Of a stretch of DNA of 64,000 nucleotides, positions 1-11,681 are shown in pieces. The position numbers were made by a program, and so were the translations under genes. Every line of letters begins with the position of its first letter. Position 1 is the first letter of the stretch. The DNA comes from Nitzschia sp. DOCU1 (lineage: Eukaryota > Bacillariophyta > Bacillariophyceae > Bacillariales > Bacillariaceae). Location of the stretch: NCBI GenBank assembly GCA_951394045.1, contig OX595991.1:1240001-1304000 (forward strand), given 5' to 3'. Under the pieces are notes generated by a model, which searched no databases, was not told the origin of the DNA, and saw nothing but the letters and a program-made list of their open reading frames with translations.

Positions 1-184
1 TTCCCGCGACGCTTTCTTGACACTTTCGGTCATCGTAGGAGAGAGGCGATCTGCATTTTGAGATGCGAAAGCACCGCCTTCAACTTCCTACCCCCTACCT
101 ATCCTTGACGACACAACAACATTCCGACACAAAAAGAGCCATCGATTGCTTTTGTAGTAATAATCCTTGAAAACTCTTTTCACC

Positions 185-487
185 ATGGATACTCGCCGCC
201 CCCGAAAGTCCAAGGACAAGAAGGACAAGAAGAAGAAAAAGAGTGGAGTCCGCACTAAATTCTTGATCGAGTCTCTTCGTCAAGATTATTATTCGCTTCG
301 TGACGAGAATGACCGCCTGCGGGAGATTGTGCAAACAAATCTTCCCCGCCATGCGGCCGATGCCATCCTGGCGGATTGCTTCGATCTCACTTCCCCCTCT
401 GCTCGCGTCACATCTATTGATGAGCTCGCCAGCAAGATGCCTGGCATGAATATCGCCGAGGAGGACGATGAAGATGATGACTACTAA
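185..487 (+). CDS. Small lysine-rich coiled-coil protein
   Basis: An intact 100-residue frame. The first ATG, at 185, sits in a good context (CACCATGG). The first 25 residues are very basic, with runs of Lys and Arg. A heptad-like Leu/Ile/Tyr helix follows at about residues 30-52, resembling a basic region plus a short leucine zipper. The tail is strongly acidic (EEDDEDDDY). The basic-plus-coil layout suggests a small nuclear or nucleic-acid-binding factor, possibly bZIP-like, but the canonical bZIP signature (N-x7-R) is not evident. I do not recognise the family. No intron is needed. Function is unassigned. Confidence 0.6.
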   Translation: MDTRRPRKSKDKKDKKKKKSGVRTKFLIESLRQDYYSLRDENDRLREIVQTNLPRHAADAILADCFDLTSPSARVTSIDELASKMPGMNIAEEDDEDDDY

Positions 488-1289
488 ACACAATTGGCGG
501 CACTCTGCCGACGCGTGCTTGTTTGTGAATTATTCAAGATATTATCTACAAGATTGCCATGGGCGATGACTCTCAGCCTGCCGAAGAAGTTGAGTTGCCA
601 TCCCTATTGGATGGGTTGTTGGGTGGGTTTCGTTTGGCGTGATGCGATCATCGAGTCTCAAGAATGACTTGCATAATATAATTTTTACATAAAATATGAT
701 TCTTTGGTCAACTCTATTCTACATCATCTTTCACCACCCGTTACTTTAGGTGCAACTTCCTCTGAGAACTGAAGGTGTGGGGTTGCTAACAGTTTCTCTT
801 CCTCAGCTTGTTTCCAGACGATTCCGATGGATACTCATCGTGCTTCCGCGGGGTGTCAGGTGGTGGGCTGTAGATCTCCCTCCATGATGCGATAATGAAG
901 CCAACGTGGGCCTCGCGGAAAAAGAAGATATGGATGACATGGCACTCCTCGTGGAACCCCCGACAAACGGACGGACATAGTAATAACAAAGCGGACAGAG
1001 GACAGATCATTCATTCGTCTGTTTCGTTCCTCCGTCCTCCCCACTGCTTGAATAATCTTCGGATCGAACGCGTCGAATGGTACTGGCTGCCTCGCGCGCA
1101 GGGCCACCCCGTTTGAAAAAGTTCATCGTTTTTTGCCGCCGCAGATTTTATGCCTCTTGTCTCATCGTCTCTCATACCCCGTCCATTTGATCGTTTCTCT
1201 TTTCAAACTTACTCTTTCTGCTACTGATTGGCATCATTTTTGGCTCACAATAACCTTGCTAGGTAATAGAGGGAAGTCTAGCCTACAAA
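488..1289. other. Intergenic, no gene seen
   Basis: Short frames occur on both strands but none has a convincing start, motif or composition. The distal part should hold the promoter of the glycosyltransferase gene that starts at 1290. Confidence 0.5.
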
Positions 1290-3617
1290 ATGCCGCCTCA
1301 CTCCAAGTCGACGAGGCGGAAACGCAAACGCTTTTTTCGCTTCCGGCCTGCCGTCATTTTAGGCTTTCTGATGGCCTTATCGGCGGCGTTGGCCATTTAC
1401 AATGTGCGCATGTCTCATACCCTGATGGAACTCGAACAACAAATAAAAGATTGTGTGCAATACAGTAATAATCAATCCTCAGCGGAAGCTCAGCGTGTTT
1501 GGGTCTCGTTTGGACAAGAGTATGACAAGCAGGTGTCCATCCCTGATGAAGCCCAAAATCGAGTGGATGAAAGGACGAGGGCCACGGCGGAAATCCCCAA
1601 AGATCTACTCCCCTTGATTGACTGGAACAAGACATTGCCAAACACGAATATTGACATTGGTGTTCCCGTGTCGGGTCAAGATTCGAAACTAATCGAGTTT
1701 TTTGGTTTCCTCGGCAAATCTATTGGACAGTTTTATAGGCTCAGAGAAATGTCTCCGACGACTGTTACAGTACGCGTCTTGGTCACTCGATACTCTCAAG
1801 ACGATTCCTCGATTGGCTTCCGGCAGCGCTTGGCAGAAGAAGCTGCCCTTTCTATTGAACACGTGGTATTTGTACACTCTGCAGAACCCAGATTCCATCG
1901 CGCCCCTGCGATCAACGTCCTCCACAATGCTACAAAACACAACGAACGGTCAGTTCTGGCAATCGTCGACGTGGATATGGATGTTGGACCCCGCTTTCTC
2001 TACAACTCTCTGGATATCGTCGGAAAGAGTCGCTTCTATTTCCCAATTGTCTTCTCCGAGTACCGGCCGAGCAACACCATGTTAGTCGAGAAATTCTTGG
2101 GGCGGCAACACAAATATTCCAAGCATCGTGGTATGTGGCGAGTCTTTGGGTATGGGATGTATGCCATTTCGGGTGCCGATGTGTCCACGCACTTGCTAGA
2201 TGAGTCCTTCCAGGGATGGGGTGGAGAGGACGAGGAATATTTCCGACGGATCCGGGATACTCCCAACATTACCCTGGTTCGCGACAAGGAATACGACCTT
2301 GTTCACCGATGGCACGCAAAGTACTGTGATCTGGGTGCATTTGTTGAGCCAGATAAACTACGAATATGGTACGAAACTGTTTCTTTTGGCAAGAACAAAC
2401 TCGAGGGGCTGATTGATCATCTAACTTTTATTTCTTCTCTTGTACTTTTGTAAAGTGTCAAATCCCGTTATTTTATGGAAGGCTCCAACTTTGGCCAGTT
2501 CTTAGTGCGCCTGGAATCATCCAACAACTTCATATTCCGACAAATACTTGCCTCATCTTGGTACTTGAGCTACATGGTTGCATTGGTGGTGGAATCCAAG
2601 GCCTATGAAGGATTGGTAGCCAAGCCAACACTTAAACGGGACGCATACCGGGAAGTCGTCCAAGCATTGTCCGCACGCGGATCCGACTCGGGTCGAGGTC
2701 TCAGTCTCGGAAAGAGGTTTGTGTCTGTGGAGTCTACTAGCAAGGTGGAAGGAATCCTGATTGGTGTTACAGCATCTCGAGCTACGTTCTCCACTCGAGT
2801 TAGGGAAATGGTTCAGACATGGGCGAAGGATTTACCGAAAGGTGTCTTTGTGCGGTATTACGTGGGTGATCTTGTCGACGATGATTCGGTCTCATATGCC
2901 AGTGGATCGGCCAAAGATGTAGCCAGTTTGGCTCAGCAAGCCGGCATTGTAGACAATAGTACCATTGTGGTGATGGCTAGAATCAAAGACGACGAGTATC
3001 CTTTGGTTCAAAAGGCAGCGGGAGTTCTGAATCACATGCACAAGGATGCGCTGAGGTTGAAGCAGGAGAATGAGGACATCCAGTGGTTCTTTGATGTCGA
3101 TGATGATACTTATGTCAACGTGGTTGCTCTTCAAAATTTTCTGGCCGATCGCAACGGTCATGAACACAACTACTTGGGCAAGCGAGGGACTGGGGCCACG
3201 AAAGATCGAGAAATGCTCCGCAAAGGCGGATTGGGAAAACCCTACTGCTTGGGAGGCACTGGTATTCTCATGGCCAAGAGAACCTTTCAGGTTCTGGTAG
3301 ACAATGTGCAGGAATGTATTGTTGACGCCAACACGACACAGGATATTGTTTACGACGATGTCGTCTTTGGAATGTGCCTGCAACAACATGTTGGCATCGG
3401 GTGCTGGGAAGACAGTTCATATAACAGTGGCTCCTTTTCCCACAACTTTCATGCCTCCGACAACTTTCCACTATTTTGGAATCTACAAAAGACAATCACA
3501 ATGCATCCGCACAAGACACCCGGGATGATGACGCGGACTCATGCCCGATTCGTCCGCCATGTATACAATGCTACGGGGTGGTCAACTTTCTTGAATTGGC
3601 TGCTGGGACGAAGCTGA
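1290..3617 (+). CDS. Bifunctional chondroitin-synthase-like glycosyltransferase (GT7 then GT31), copy 1
   Basis: Exons 1290-2368 and 2456-3617 (87 bp intron, phase 2) give 746 residues. A basic N-terminus and one hydrophobic segment (about 20-37) make it a type II Golgi-style membrane protein. Residues about 120-370 match the chondroitin GalNAc-transferase GT7 domain: DVDM (227-230, metal site), YFPIVFSEY, FGYGM, GWGGED (309-314), H..WH..YC. Splicing restores the family's C-x-S-R-x3-EGS ending, which supports the junction. Residues about 455-740 form a Fringe/chondroitin-synthase-like GT31 domain with GILIGVTASRATF, the DVDDDTYVN metal motif (about 573-581), LGGTG and YDDVVFG. Animal chondroitin synthases carry GT31 first and GT7 second, so the order is reversed here. 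Donor sugars and the glycan made are unknown. Confidence 0.82.
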
Positions 3618-4035
3618 CGCTCATCAAGCTAATTGGCTTTTACTGTACAAACAAACAAACGTAATACTAGTTTTGAAGGCTATCCCCATACTCCCCTAGT
3701 AGGGTCAGCAATGGACTCACCCGGGCGGCCGGAGCGGGGTTCCCCGAAAATCGCGTGGGAAAACCAAAGGCGGCGACAATGGCTTGCGGTCTCGACATCC
3801 GTGTGGTTCGGAATGGTTAGCGCGCGCAGAGTCGCCGAGTCGTCATCATCAGGGAAATCTCGAAAATCAACGGAAACACACACCATCATAATGGCTCCAA
3901 CCGTTTTACCTTCAAAATGGGCATAGGAGGTTGACCTGATCGTTCCATCGTATGCGATAGCCAAAAGCAACGGCGACAAGTTGCTTGGGTTTCTTTGCAT
4001 TCTTCGTCTTGCCTTCTGTGGATTCTCGATAGGCG
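3618..4035. other. Spacer between glycosyltransferase copies 1 and 2
   Basis: No supported gene. The overlapping short frames on both strands show no motif. It should contain the 3' end of copy 1 and the promoter of copy 2. Confidence 0.5.
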
Positions 4036-6487
4036 ATGCGGTCGTCGCCATGGTCGTACAGCAGCAAGAGGCAGGGGCTTGTCCTACCAGTGATGGTTGC
4101 TTGTATGATATTTATCATTTCATTGTACAGCATTTATGGAAGCGTCGCAATATCGAAGAATTTGCGTCAACCAAATTTAGATTTCTTGTGCCAAATGCCA
4201 CTTCGGAATGACACTTTGACGCCGGTTATATCCAATCAGGAAGCAACGACGGAATCCTCGGGGCAGGAACCGACGCTGGAACCAACGAGGCCAATCGAGA
4301 CGAGCGAATTGACGATCCAGACTGCGCCGACTACAAATGGCACTGACTTGCCGTACGAAGAACTTTCTGCGAGGCGACAATGGACGCTCAAGGCAGCAAG
4401 TAATTTTCACTTGGATGTGGGCGTCCCCATCAGCGGTCAGGACGAGAAACTTGTCAACTTTGCCAAACATTACGGCAGGGCCATTCAAGAATTTCACGAT
4501 CAGGCGAAACCATTTCAACCTGTGGATTTTCGCCTACTAGTGACTCGTTATCCATCCGACGATGCGTCTTCAGACTTTCTACGAACATTGGCATCAGCAG
4601 CAAAGGTAGAGACTGAAAGCATCATATTTGTGACTGCCAACGAAACGGGTTTTCATAGAGCAAAAGCCATAAATCTTCTTCATGACCACACGCGCAATGG
4701 CGAAAAGATGGTGCTTGCCATTACGGATGTGGACATGTTAGTGGGGCCTCGATTCTTGTACAACTCTTTGCGCATAGTCAGCATTGACACGATGTACTTT
4801 CCCATTGTGTTTTCGGACTACCGCCCAAGCTCAGTGTTGTTGGTGGAGCAGTTTCTGGGCCCACAAACGAGGTATTCGGAGCACCACGGACTCTGGAGAG
4901 GTGAGTGGATGGCTGAAAATCAGTTTATTAACCGCACCAGATGGATCCTGCTCATGGACCCTCACGAATCATTTCTTTTCGCAGACTTTGGATACGGGAT
5001 GTACGCGATTGCTGGTGAGGCCGCAGGATCCTGCCGAATGGACGAGACATTCAGTGGTTGGGGAGGAGAAGATTTGAATTTCTATAATAGGGCCAAGGAA
5101 AAATTTCAAATCACTCGGACCAAAGTAAGTGTTCGATTTTAGTTCCCGTTGCTTCGACCTTGCATCGAGGGTAAACTCAGTGTGCATTCTTACAGGAATA
5201 TGACTTGATCCATGTCTGGCACCCGAAATACTGTGATCTAGGATCATTCGTCAACGAGAAAAATCTAAACGATTGGTACGTCGGATGTTTGTAACAATTG
5301 TAGTCCTCGCCGAGAGCAAGTGACATTCTCTTACACGAGTAACAGCTTTAGGTCGCGGGACTCGATGGAGGGGTCGTCATTTGCGAGGCTGCTTCTGAAA
5401 ATCATCTCTACAGAGCCTGGGAATTTTGAAAAGCTATATCATTCAAGGTAGGATGATTATTCGCTAGGTTGACTCTGAAATCATCTGTGGGAGTTTGCTC
5501 AGCTTCTTTTATTATTTCCACAACAGTCAAAGGCTTGTAGTAGAATTCGCAACGATTCGAGCGGTAGCGGATCGAGAGTACGAACCAGGAAAATCACCCG
5601 AGGAAATGCCAGCTGTTATTCCGCTGCGTGTGAGAGGCCCGAAGGCGGAAGGGATCCTCATTGGAGTCACTGCATCTCGAGCGACATTCTCCACTCGAGT
5701 CGCCGAAATTGTGAATACGTGGGCTAGCAATTTACCAAAGGGTGTCTTTGTTCGCTTCTTCGTGGGAGATCCGGTTGGTGCTTCCGAATTGAAGAGTGGT
5801 TCTGAAGCAGATATCGCATATTTGGCGAAACAAGCTAATATTTCAGACAATAGCACAATCGCCGTCATGAAAGGAGTCCGAGACGACGAGTATCCTCTCG
5901 TGCAGAAGGCGGCCGCCGTTTTGAGGTACATGGATAAGGCTATTCTGAGTCTAAAGCGTCAGTCCCGGAAGAACAAAATCGATTGGGTGTTTGATGTTGA
6001 TGATGACACCTATGTCAACGTCGAGGCACTGCAAGAGTTCCTGTTCAAAAAGAGCCATAGAAAACACACGTACATTGGTCAACGAGGTGAGGGTGCAGTA
6101 GAGGACCGCGAAATGTTGCGCAATGCTGGGCTGAAGAAACCGTACTGCATGGGAGGAGCTGGAATCATCATGGCAAAGGATACATTTCGAATGGTGGTCG
6201 ACCACATCAAAGGATGTATCGACGAAGCCAGCAAGACCCAGACAATTTTATACGACGACGTACTGATTGGCATGTGCCTGCAGCGCCGACTTGGACTTGG
6301 ATGTTGGGATGACCCGAGTTACAACCCCAATACATTCGCACACAACTTTCACGCCTCTGACAGTTTTCCAAGTGATGCAAATCTTTGGACGACCGTGTCG
6401 TTGCACCCTCACAAGACGCCAGGGATGATGAACAGGACCCATGAGCGGTTCAAGAATTTTGGAATATCGACTCACGTAGTGTACTAG
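4036..6487 (+). CDS. Bifunctional chondroitin-synthase-like glycosyltransferase (GT7 then GT31), copy 2
   Basis: Five exons: 4036-4900, 4985-5124, 5196-5275, 5346-5447 and 5527-6487. All phases agree and give 715 residues. The layout is the same as copy 1: an N-terminal membrane anchor (about 17-37), a GT7 domain with ITDVDM, YFPIVFSDY, DFGYGM, GWGGED, HVWHPKYC and a spliced C-F-R-S-R-x3-EGS motif, then a GT31 domain with GILIGVTASRATF, DVDDDTYVN, GGAG and YDDVLIG. Intron 3 is at the same site and phase as the only intron of copy 1, so the copies arose by duplication followed by intron loss or gain. The first intron (84 bp) has no stop and keeps frame, so its retention would add 28 residues. 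Confidence 0.8.
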
Positions 6488-6858
6488 CGGGTGCTCGTTT
6501 ACTCTCGTACGCCAAAGGCGGATTCTAGAGTACACGTTATCGCGTGGGCATGTCCACCGTGAAGAACAAGCACACCTTTGAAAAGAGCTAAATGGTATGC
6601 ACACTTCCACAACTACGGTAGCAAGCTATGACATAAGATCTTTAAACGGGAAAGTACTTCCACGTGTAGGTCAGAGCACACTATGAAGAAGGGAGCTCGA
6701 AGTCGTACGAGTCGGCGCATCCAGTTCTTCGTGGACACGTGCTTCCATGCAACATGACCGATGATGGTAGGATGATGAGGTTTGAACCAGTCTCATCATC
6801 AATCATCACGTTCCTTTACAAGCTGAGGCAAGTAGGAGGGGAGGAGAACGACCTGTGA
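6488..6858. other. Spacer between glycosyltransferase copies 2 and 3
   Basis: No trace of a GT7 domain or other gene is visible. It probably holds the promoter of copy 3. Confidence 0.5.
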
Positions 6859-7952
6859 ATGAATATTGTGCCTCTTCGATCGCAAATATGGGTGGGCAAC
6901 ACGAGGCGACGAAGGCTTGTCGTGGCAGCTTTCGTCGTTTTTCTTCTTTGCGTGAATTCCCTCCTGGGCAGTCATGTCGACCAATTCAGTCAGCACAGGT
7001 AAGGCTGTCTTCCCTTCGTGGTATTGCATGATTTGAGAACAAGCATCTAAAACAAGCCTTCTGTCGCCCCAGTCTTGGGATGGATACAGTGTATTTAAAT
7101 GCAAAAATCGGTAGCAAGGTAACTGGAATCCTAATTGGTGTCACTGCCTCTCGAGCAACCTTTCCTACCCGCGTTGCCGAAATCATGAAGACCTGGGCAA
7201 GCGACCTGCCAAAAGGGGTATTTGTGCGTTTTTTTGTCGGCGATCCCGTTTTTCCTACCGATATTACGAGCGGCTCGTTCGACGATATTGCCGGTCTAGC
7301 TCAACAAGCTGGTATTTCGGATGAAAGCACTATTGTTGTTATGGAGGGTGTCCAAGATGATGAATACCCCCTTGTGTACAAGGCAGCAGCTGTATTGGAG
7401 TACATGGATAGGGCACTTCGCGATTTGGAGCAGCAATCCCAAGAGAACCAGATCAATTGGGTGTTTGATGTCGATGATGACACTTATGTCCACATGAGTG
7501 CGCTACAAGAATTTCTAGTTGGACTCAACTCTACAGAGCACAATTACATCGGTCAACGGGGATGGGGCGAAAACCCAGATGAGCTCTATAAAGGCGGGCT
7601 CAGAAAGGCTTACTGCATGGGTGGAACGGGCATTCTCATGGCAAAAGGCACGTTTCGAGTCTTGATCGACCACTTGGATGATTGTATCCGAGAAGCCAAG
7701 AAGAAAATGAAGATTATCTATGATGATGTGTTGTTTGGGATATGTCTGCACAAACAGCTTAAAAAAGGATGTTGGGACGGTCCGTCATTCAATCGAGACA
7801 CATTCGCGCACAACTATGATAATTCAGATTCTTTCCCCAGCGACACCGACCTTTGGAAGACAGTATCATTGCATCCTCACAAGACGCCAGGGATGATGAC
7901 CAGGACTCACGAACGATTCAAGAAGTTTGGAACGCTCTTCACCACCCACTGA
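6859..7952 (+). CDS. GT31-only Fringe-like glycosyltransferase, copy 3
   Basis: Exons 6859-6998 and 7073-7952 (74 bp intron with gtaagg donor and cccag acceptor, phase 2) give 339 residues. Exon 1 encodes a basic N-terminus and a hydrophobic anchor (about 20-37), predicting a type II membrane protein. The rest is a full GT31 domain close to those of copies 1 and 2: GILIGVTASRATF, an FVRFFVGD block, DVDDDTYVH (about 179-187), GGTGILMAKGTF, YDDVLFG and a closing LHPHKTPGMM block. No GT7 domain is present. The intron sits between anchor and catalytic domain, at the position and phase of the last intron of copy 2, so this copy probably lost its GT7 exons by internal deletion. Confidence 0.78.
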
Positions 7953-8488
7953 GTCGGTGATTTTACGATATCAAATGACAGAAGACATGCCAATTTAAAG
8001 AACCACTTCCTCTACTACCAGAGGGATCGTCGTGCTGTTTGGAAGCGACGGCGTCCCTCTATTACTCGGAGTATCGCAACGACCAATGTGACCACAGGTG
8101 GCTCAGGAATAGCTAGCTAGGGGATCATAATTGACGTCGCCACATCGAGGGGAACCTTCCCCGCTCGCGTTCCCGAAATCACGAGCACCTGATGGGGGAG
8201 AAATTTTCCAAATGGGGTGTTTGTTCGTTTTTTGTAGGCGATCCCATTGTTACATCCAAGCTCAGTAGCAGTTCAATGGCGAATGTAGCCATTTAGATCT
8301 GCATTAGAATTTGGGAAAACAATGCCCGTTCACTTCCTCTTCGTGAATGGTCTCAACACCAAGGGACGTTTGTTCTCGAATGTGTCGGATAAAAGTAGCC
8401 CCCAGCGAGAGAGACGTGCATAATTCGTTTGCACGAGATGCACGCAACCGGGCACATCCAGTCTTTGCCCAAAGACGCAAGGGATGGA
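7953..8488. other. Spacer holding a glycosyltransferase relic
   Basis: Only the GT31 relic (8121-8296) is recognisable. It separates the convergent ends of glycosyltransferase copy 3 and the sulfotransferase-like gene. Confidence 0.6.
8121..8296 (+). pseudogene. Relic of a fourth GT31 copy
   Basis: The sequence aligns with the start of the GT31 domain of copy 3, covering the equivalents of GILIGVTASRATF through KGVFVRFFVGDPV. It contains a stop in place of the conserved TW (cacctgatgg), a one-base loss in the run coding VRFFVGD, and a further stop at the end. No start or downstream domain remains, so this is a dead duplicate fragment. Confidence 0.75.
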
Positions 8489-10019
8489 CTAATGGAGGCT
8501 TTTTGCCACACCGACCGCTCCTGTTGGCACTTCGTTCGGGTCAGGTTCTTTGTAGCCCATTAACCTCATTAACTCGGGGTCCACATTATCACGAATGTAC
8601 TCCAAATCCAATGAACTTTTGTAGCTTGAATATCGCTTTGTTTCGCTACCATATTTGATCATTGCATCGACAAATCCCGTACGATCCTTGCCGTGGGCTG
8701 CCTCACCCTTCTTTGCCGAGTTCAAAACGTACACGAACTTTCCGTCATTTCGCATGCTTCCCCCTGCACACTCACAAACAGTTTTGGTGACCTCCTCAGG
8801 ATGAAAGATAAGATCTTCAATGCGTACAAGAAGTCTCGGAAAAGAAACTTTCAAGTATTCCTGGTAATAATCATTCCAGAGATGAAGGATTGATGAGTGT
8901 TTCCTGGAAAACTCAGCGTATGACACGTGCGTCTTCAGGTTCGGCAAGGAGAAATCCGGACAATGTTCCTCTGTATGATGCCAATTCGCGGTATAATGGT
9001 GATGGCACATGGAGATCAACCATGTCACTAGTAGAGGAAGGAGCGACGAACGATGACGGGTAAGCAAATGTCTCCCACCATGCCACCGTGTTCCGATGCG
9101 AACAACCAACTTACATGGATCTCGGATAGTCACCGCCGGGAGAATAGCATCCGCCCCAATATCTGCATCGTGGTATGTTTTGTGATTCCGCCGGAACTCA
9201 TCATCACCCGGTGGAGTGTGCTTGCCCCTACAATAGTCATTGAGCTGAGAATGGCGCTTGCCGGGAAATGCAAACGACGAACCTCGGCGCCTGTACTCAC
9301 CATGGGACCTGCCATCTAATGCCTCTATTCTTCGCACCGTACTTGTTCATACGACTTTGCATATGGCAATTGGCAATTAGTAGCTCTGCCATGAGGTTTG
9401 TTCCCGAGTTGAATGTTCCTTCAAAATTACGGCATACTCTTATGAGTGACCCAGGCGTTCTTACTTGCCACTCTTGTCCAGCATGTTGATACTCACCTGC
9501 AGCCCCGACGAAGCCTTCCTTTTTCGTGTTTTCCTGAAATTCTTCACATCGATCTAGTCCATGAATGATTGGTTTAGGGCCGTACAGCCGTACAACCTCG
9601 CTCCACGTCGGCAATGCGTCTATCGTCTCTTTGTCTAATTCTTCTTCAATGCCCGCACGCCTCACAATATCCAAAACGGGCTCCTTGTCAGCGTCATCCA
9701 CTGATTTTTCTAAGACAGGGTTTATAACGGTATGGGACACGAGACTGCTGGTATTCGATACAATGCCATCGTTGCGGTCCACCAGCCAAATCATATAAAA
9801 TACATCGGCAAGCGAGAAGAGAAGACCCACCAGAAGGATGGTCCACATGACAGAGCCCCCCTTACTTCCGCGTCGTTCATCCCCCACGGCAGAATTCTGC
9901 TTGTCTAAGCGCTTTTTGCGCCTCGCTTTCGTTCGAGGTTGGCGGCCCGTCGTGCTCCCCCCATCAGTTGAAATGTCATCGGCCATGGGGACCCCAGACA
10001 GCGACCCAGATTGCGCCAT
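8489..10019 (-). CDS. Membrane-anchored P-loop sulfotransferase-like protein
   Basis: Exons 10019-9301, 9227-9115 and 9027-8489 (introns 73 and 87 bp) give 456 residues with consistent phases. A basic N-terminal tail (about 30-53) precedes one membrane helix (about 57-80), so it is a type II Golgi-style protein. EGTFNSGTNL at about 200-209 fits the PAPS 5'-phosphosulfate loop. The spliced VTIRDP...SMCHHHYTANW block and the LLVRIEDLIFHPEEV block fit the sulfotransferase core of a family common in diatoms. The acceptor is unknown. The gene is convergent with the chondroitin-synthase-like array, which hints at sulfation of the same glycan, but that is inference. Confidence 0.68.
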
Positions 10020-10668
10020 TCTTTTTGTCTCGGCGTCTCTTCTTGCAAGGGGGTTAACAAATCGACCTCCAGTTGAGGGCGGCGAGACGGTAACGATAGC
10101 ACAAGGTGAACTTTGTGTCGTTGGGGCTTGGAGGAGAGAAAAATGCCATCTCCTCTTTTGTCGTCATCATCATCGGTCATTGTTGCGGCTTGCGCGGCGG
10201 TGCGCTTTTCGATGACGATCGAAGCTACCGGTAGACGATGATGACTTTTACGTGCGACGACTCGCTCGACTTGATGCATTGTTGTGGTCGCACGAGTCGC
10301 GCGGTTAAAAATTGCGAGTTGTGCATGCTTGGCGGATGACTTCTCCATAGCTCGAGATGGTATTGCTATAGTACTAGCTATCATAATACACACAGTAACC
10401 GAACATCAACGACTGCAAGAGTGATCATGGAGGTGGCTGGAGTCCCAACCAAGTGGCCTCAAGGTCACAGAAACGTGACAAACAAGTGGACAAATATTTG
10501 GTCGCGATGAGACAAAGTCGAGTGGCAAATAGCTGATGATGTGGACGGGCAGCCGGCACGCAAGGTGAGACACACCGCCATTTGAAGAAAATTAACAACT
10601 AGTATTATGGCCATGCCAATGATTTGTCTCGCTCCGACTCGTCTCTTCACGCCCCACTGGTTGTTGCT
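10020..10668. other. Intergenic: promoter of sulfotransferase gene and 3' side of clpP
   Basis: Frames here, including one overlapping the sulfotransferase start, lack ATG support or motifs. No gene is called. Confidence 0.5.
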
Positions 10669-11681
10669 CTACAATTGAGTATCTGCTTCCTTCTTGTAGT
10701 CCAAGACTCGGTCCACCAATCCGTACTCTTGCGCCTCATAAGCACTCAAAAAGTTATCCCGATCCAAATCCTTGATGATTTGATCCGTCGTCTGACCCGT
10801 GAACATGGAGTACATTTTGACCAAATTGTCTCGAATTCTCATAATCTGAGCGGCCTCCACCTTGATATCTTCTGCTTGCCCTTGCGCGCCTCCCATGGGC
10901 TGGTGGATCATGATTCGAGAGGAAGGAAGTGCCAATCGCTTACCCTTGCTACCGGCTGCCAAGATGAAACTAGCCATACTGGCAGCAAGACCGAGATTGA
11001 TGGTGATAACTTCTGATTTGATGTGTTGCATGCAGTCGAAAATAGCCAAGCCTGAAATGACAGATCCACCAGGGCAGTTGATGTACAAATAGATTGGTTT
11101 GGAAGAGTCTTCCGAATCCAAGTACAGCATGACTCCAATCACTTGGTTGGCAAGTTCGTCGTCGATTTCAGATCCCAAAAAGATGATGCGCTCACGGTAC
11201 AATCGATTGTAGATATCAACCCTGAAAAAAGCGAAATAAGAACATGTGCAAAGTCAGGGAATGCAATCGCCGGACGACTGAGCGACGCAATGAATCACGT
11301 ACCAATCCGCCTGCTGAGATCCTGGAACTCGGTAGGCTACTTTGGGGACACCAATGGGCATCATTTTGATACTGGCGGCTCCGGAAGCCTTGTAGTTCTT
11401 GGAGGACCCGAAAACTTGTGAGGCGACAACGTGCTTAGGCAAGGGAGAGATCACTCCATGACTACGAGGCACAAAGGAAGGGGCTAGCACATGGAAGAAT
11501 GGATCGAAGTGAGAGACAGGTGAAAGACGAGTAGAGGCCGAAATTCACCTTGGATGCCGTGCCGCACTTTGCCGACACAACCCATCATGACATGACTCAA
11601 TGGACGAAAAAGACGATGTATCTCACCATAAGCAGCCGCCGACCCGAAGATTGCCAACAGAGAAACTAATGATTTCATCAT
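10669..11681 (-). CDS. clpP: ATP-dependent Clp protease proteolytic subunit, plastid-targeted
   Basis: Exons 11681-11627, 11483-11303 and 11221-10669 (introns 143 and 81 bp) give 262 residues. The mature part is classical ClpP, the serine protease ring that works with a Clp ATPase chaperone. It shows [24 protein letters not shown], the catalytic Ser in GLAASMASF, the catalytic His in IMIHQPMGG, and Asp in LDRDNF. The N-terminus is an ER signal peptide ([17 protein letters not shown]) followed after splicing by YAPSFVP, an ASAFAP-like plastid motif with Tyr at +1. So this nuclear-encoded subunit probably acts in the plastid stroma. Start choice: the first of two adjacent ATGs. Confidence 0.88.

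Noticed and set aside
1133..1468. 111-codon frame overlapping the start of copy 1
   Set aside because: Out of frame with the glycosyltransferase and without motifs.
2369..2453. Read-through of glycosyltransferase copy 1 ending at 2453
   Set aside because: The frame passes a good donor (gtacga) into an intron; splicing to 2456 restores the conserved C-x-S-R-x3-EGS motif.
9905..10393. 162-codon minus-strand frame over the sulfotransferase start
   Set aside because: Out of frame with the sulfotransferase gene and without motifs; composition is as expected for a shadow.
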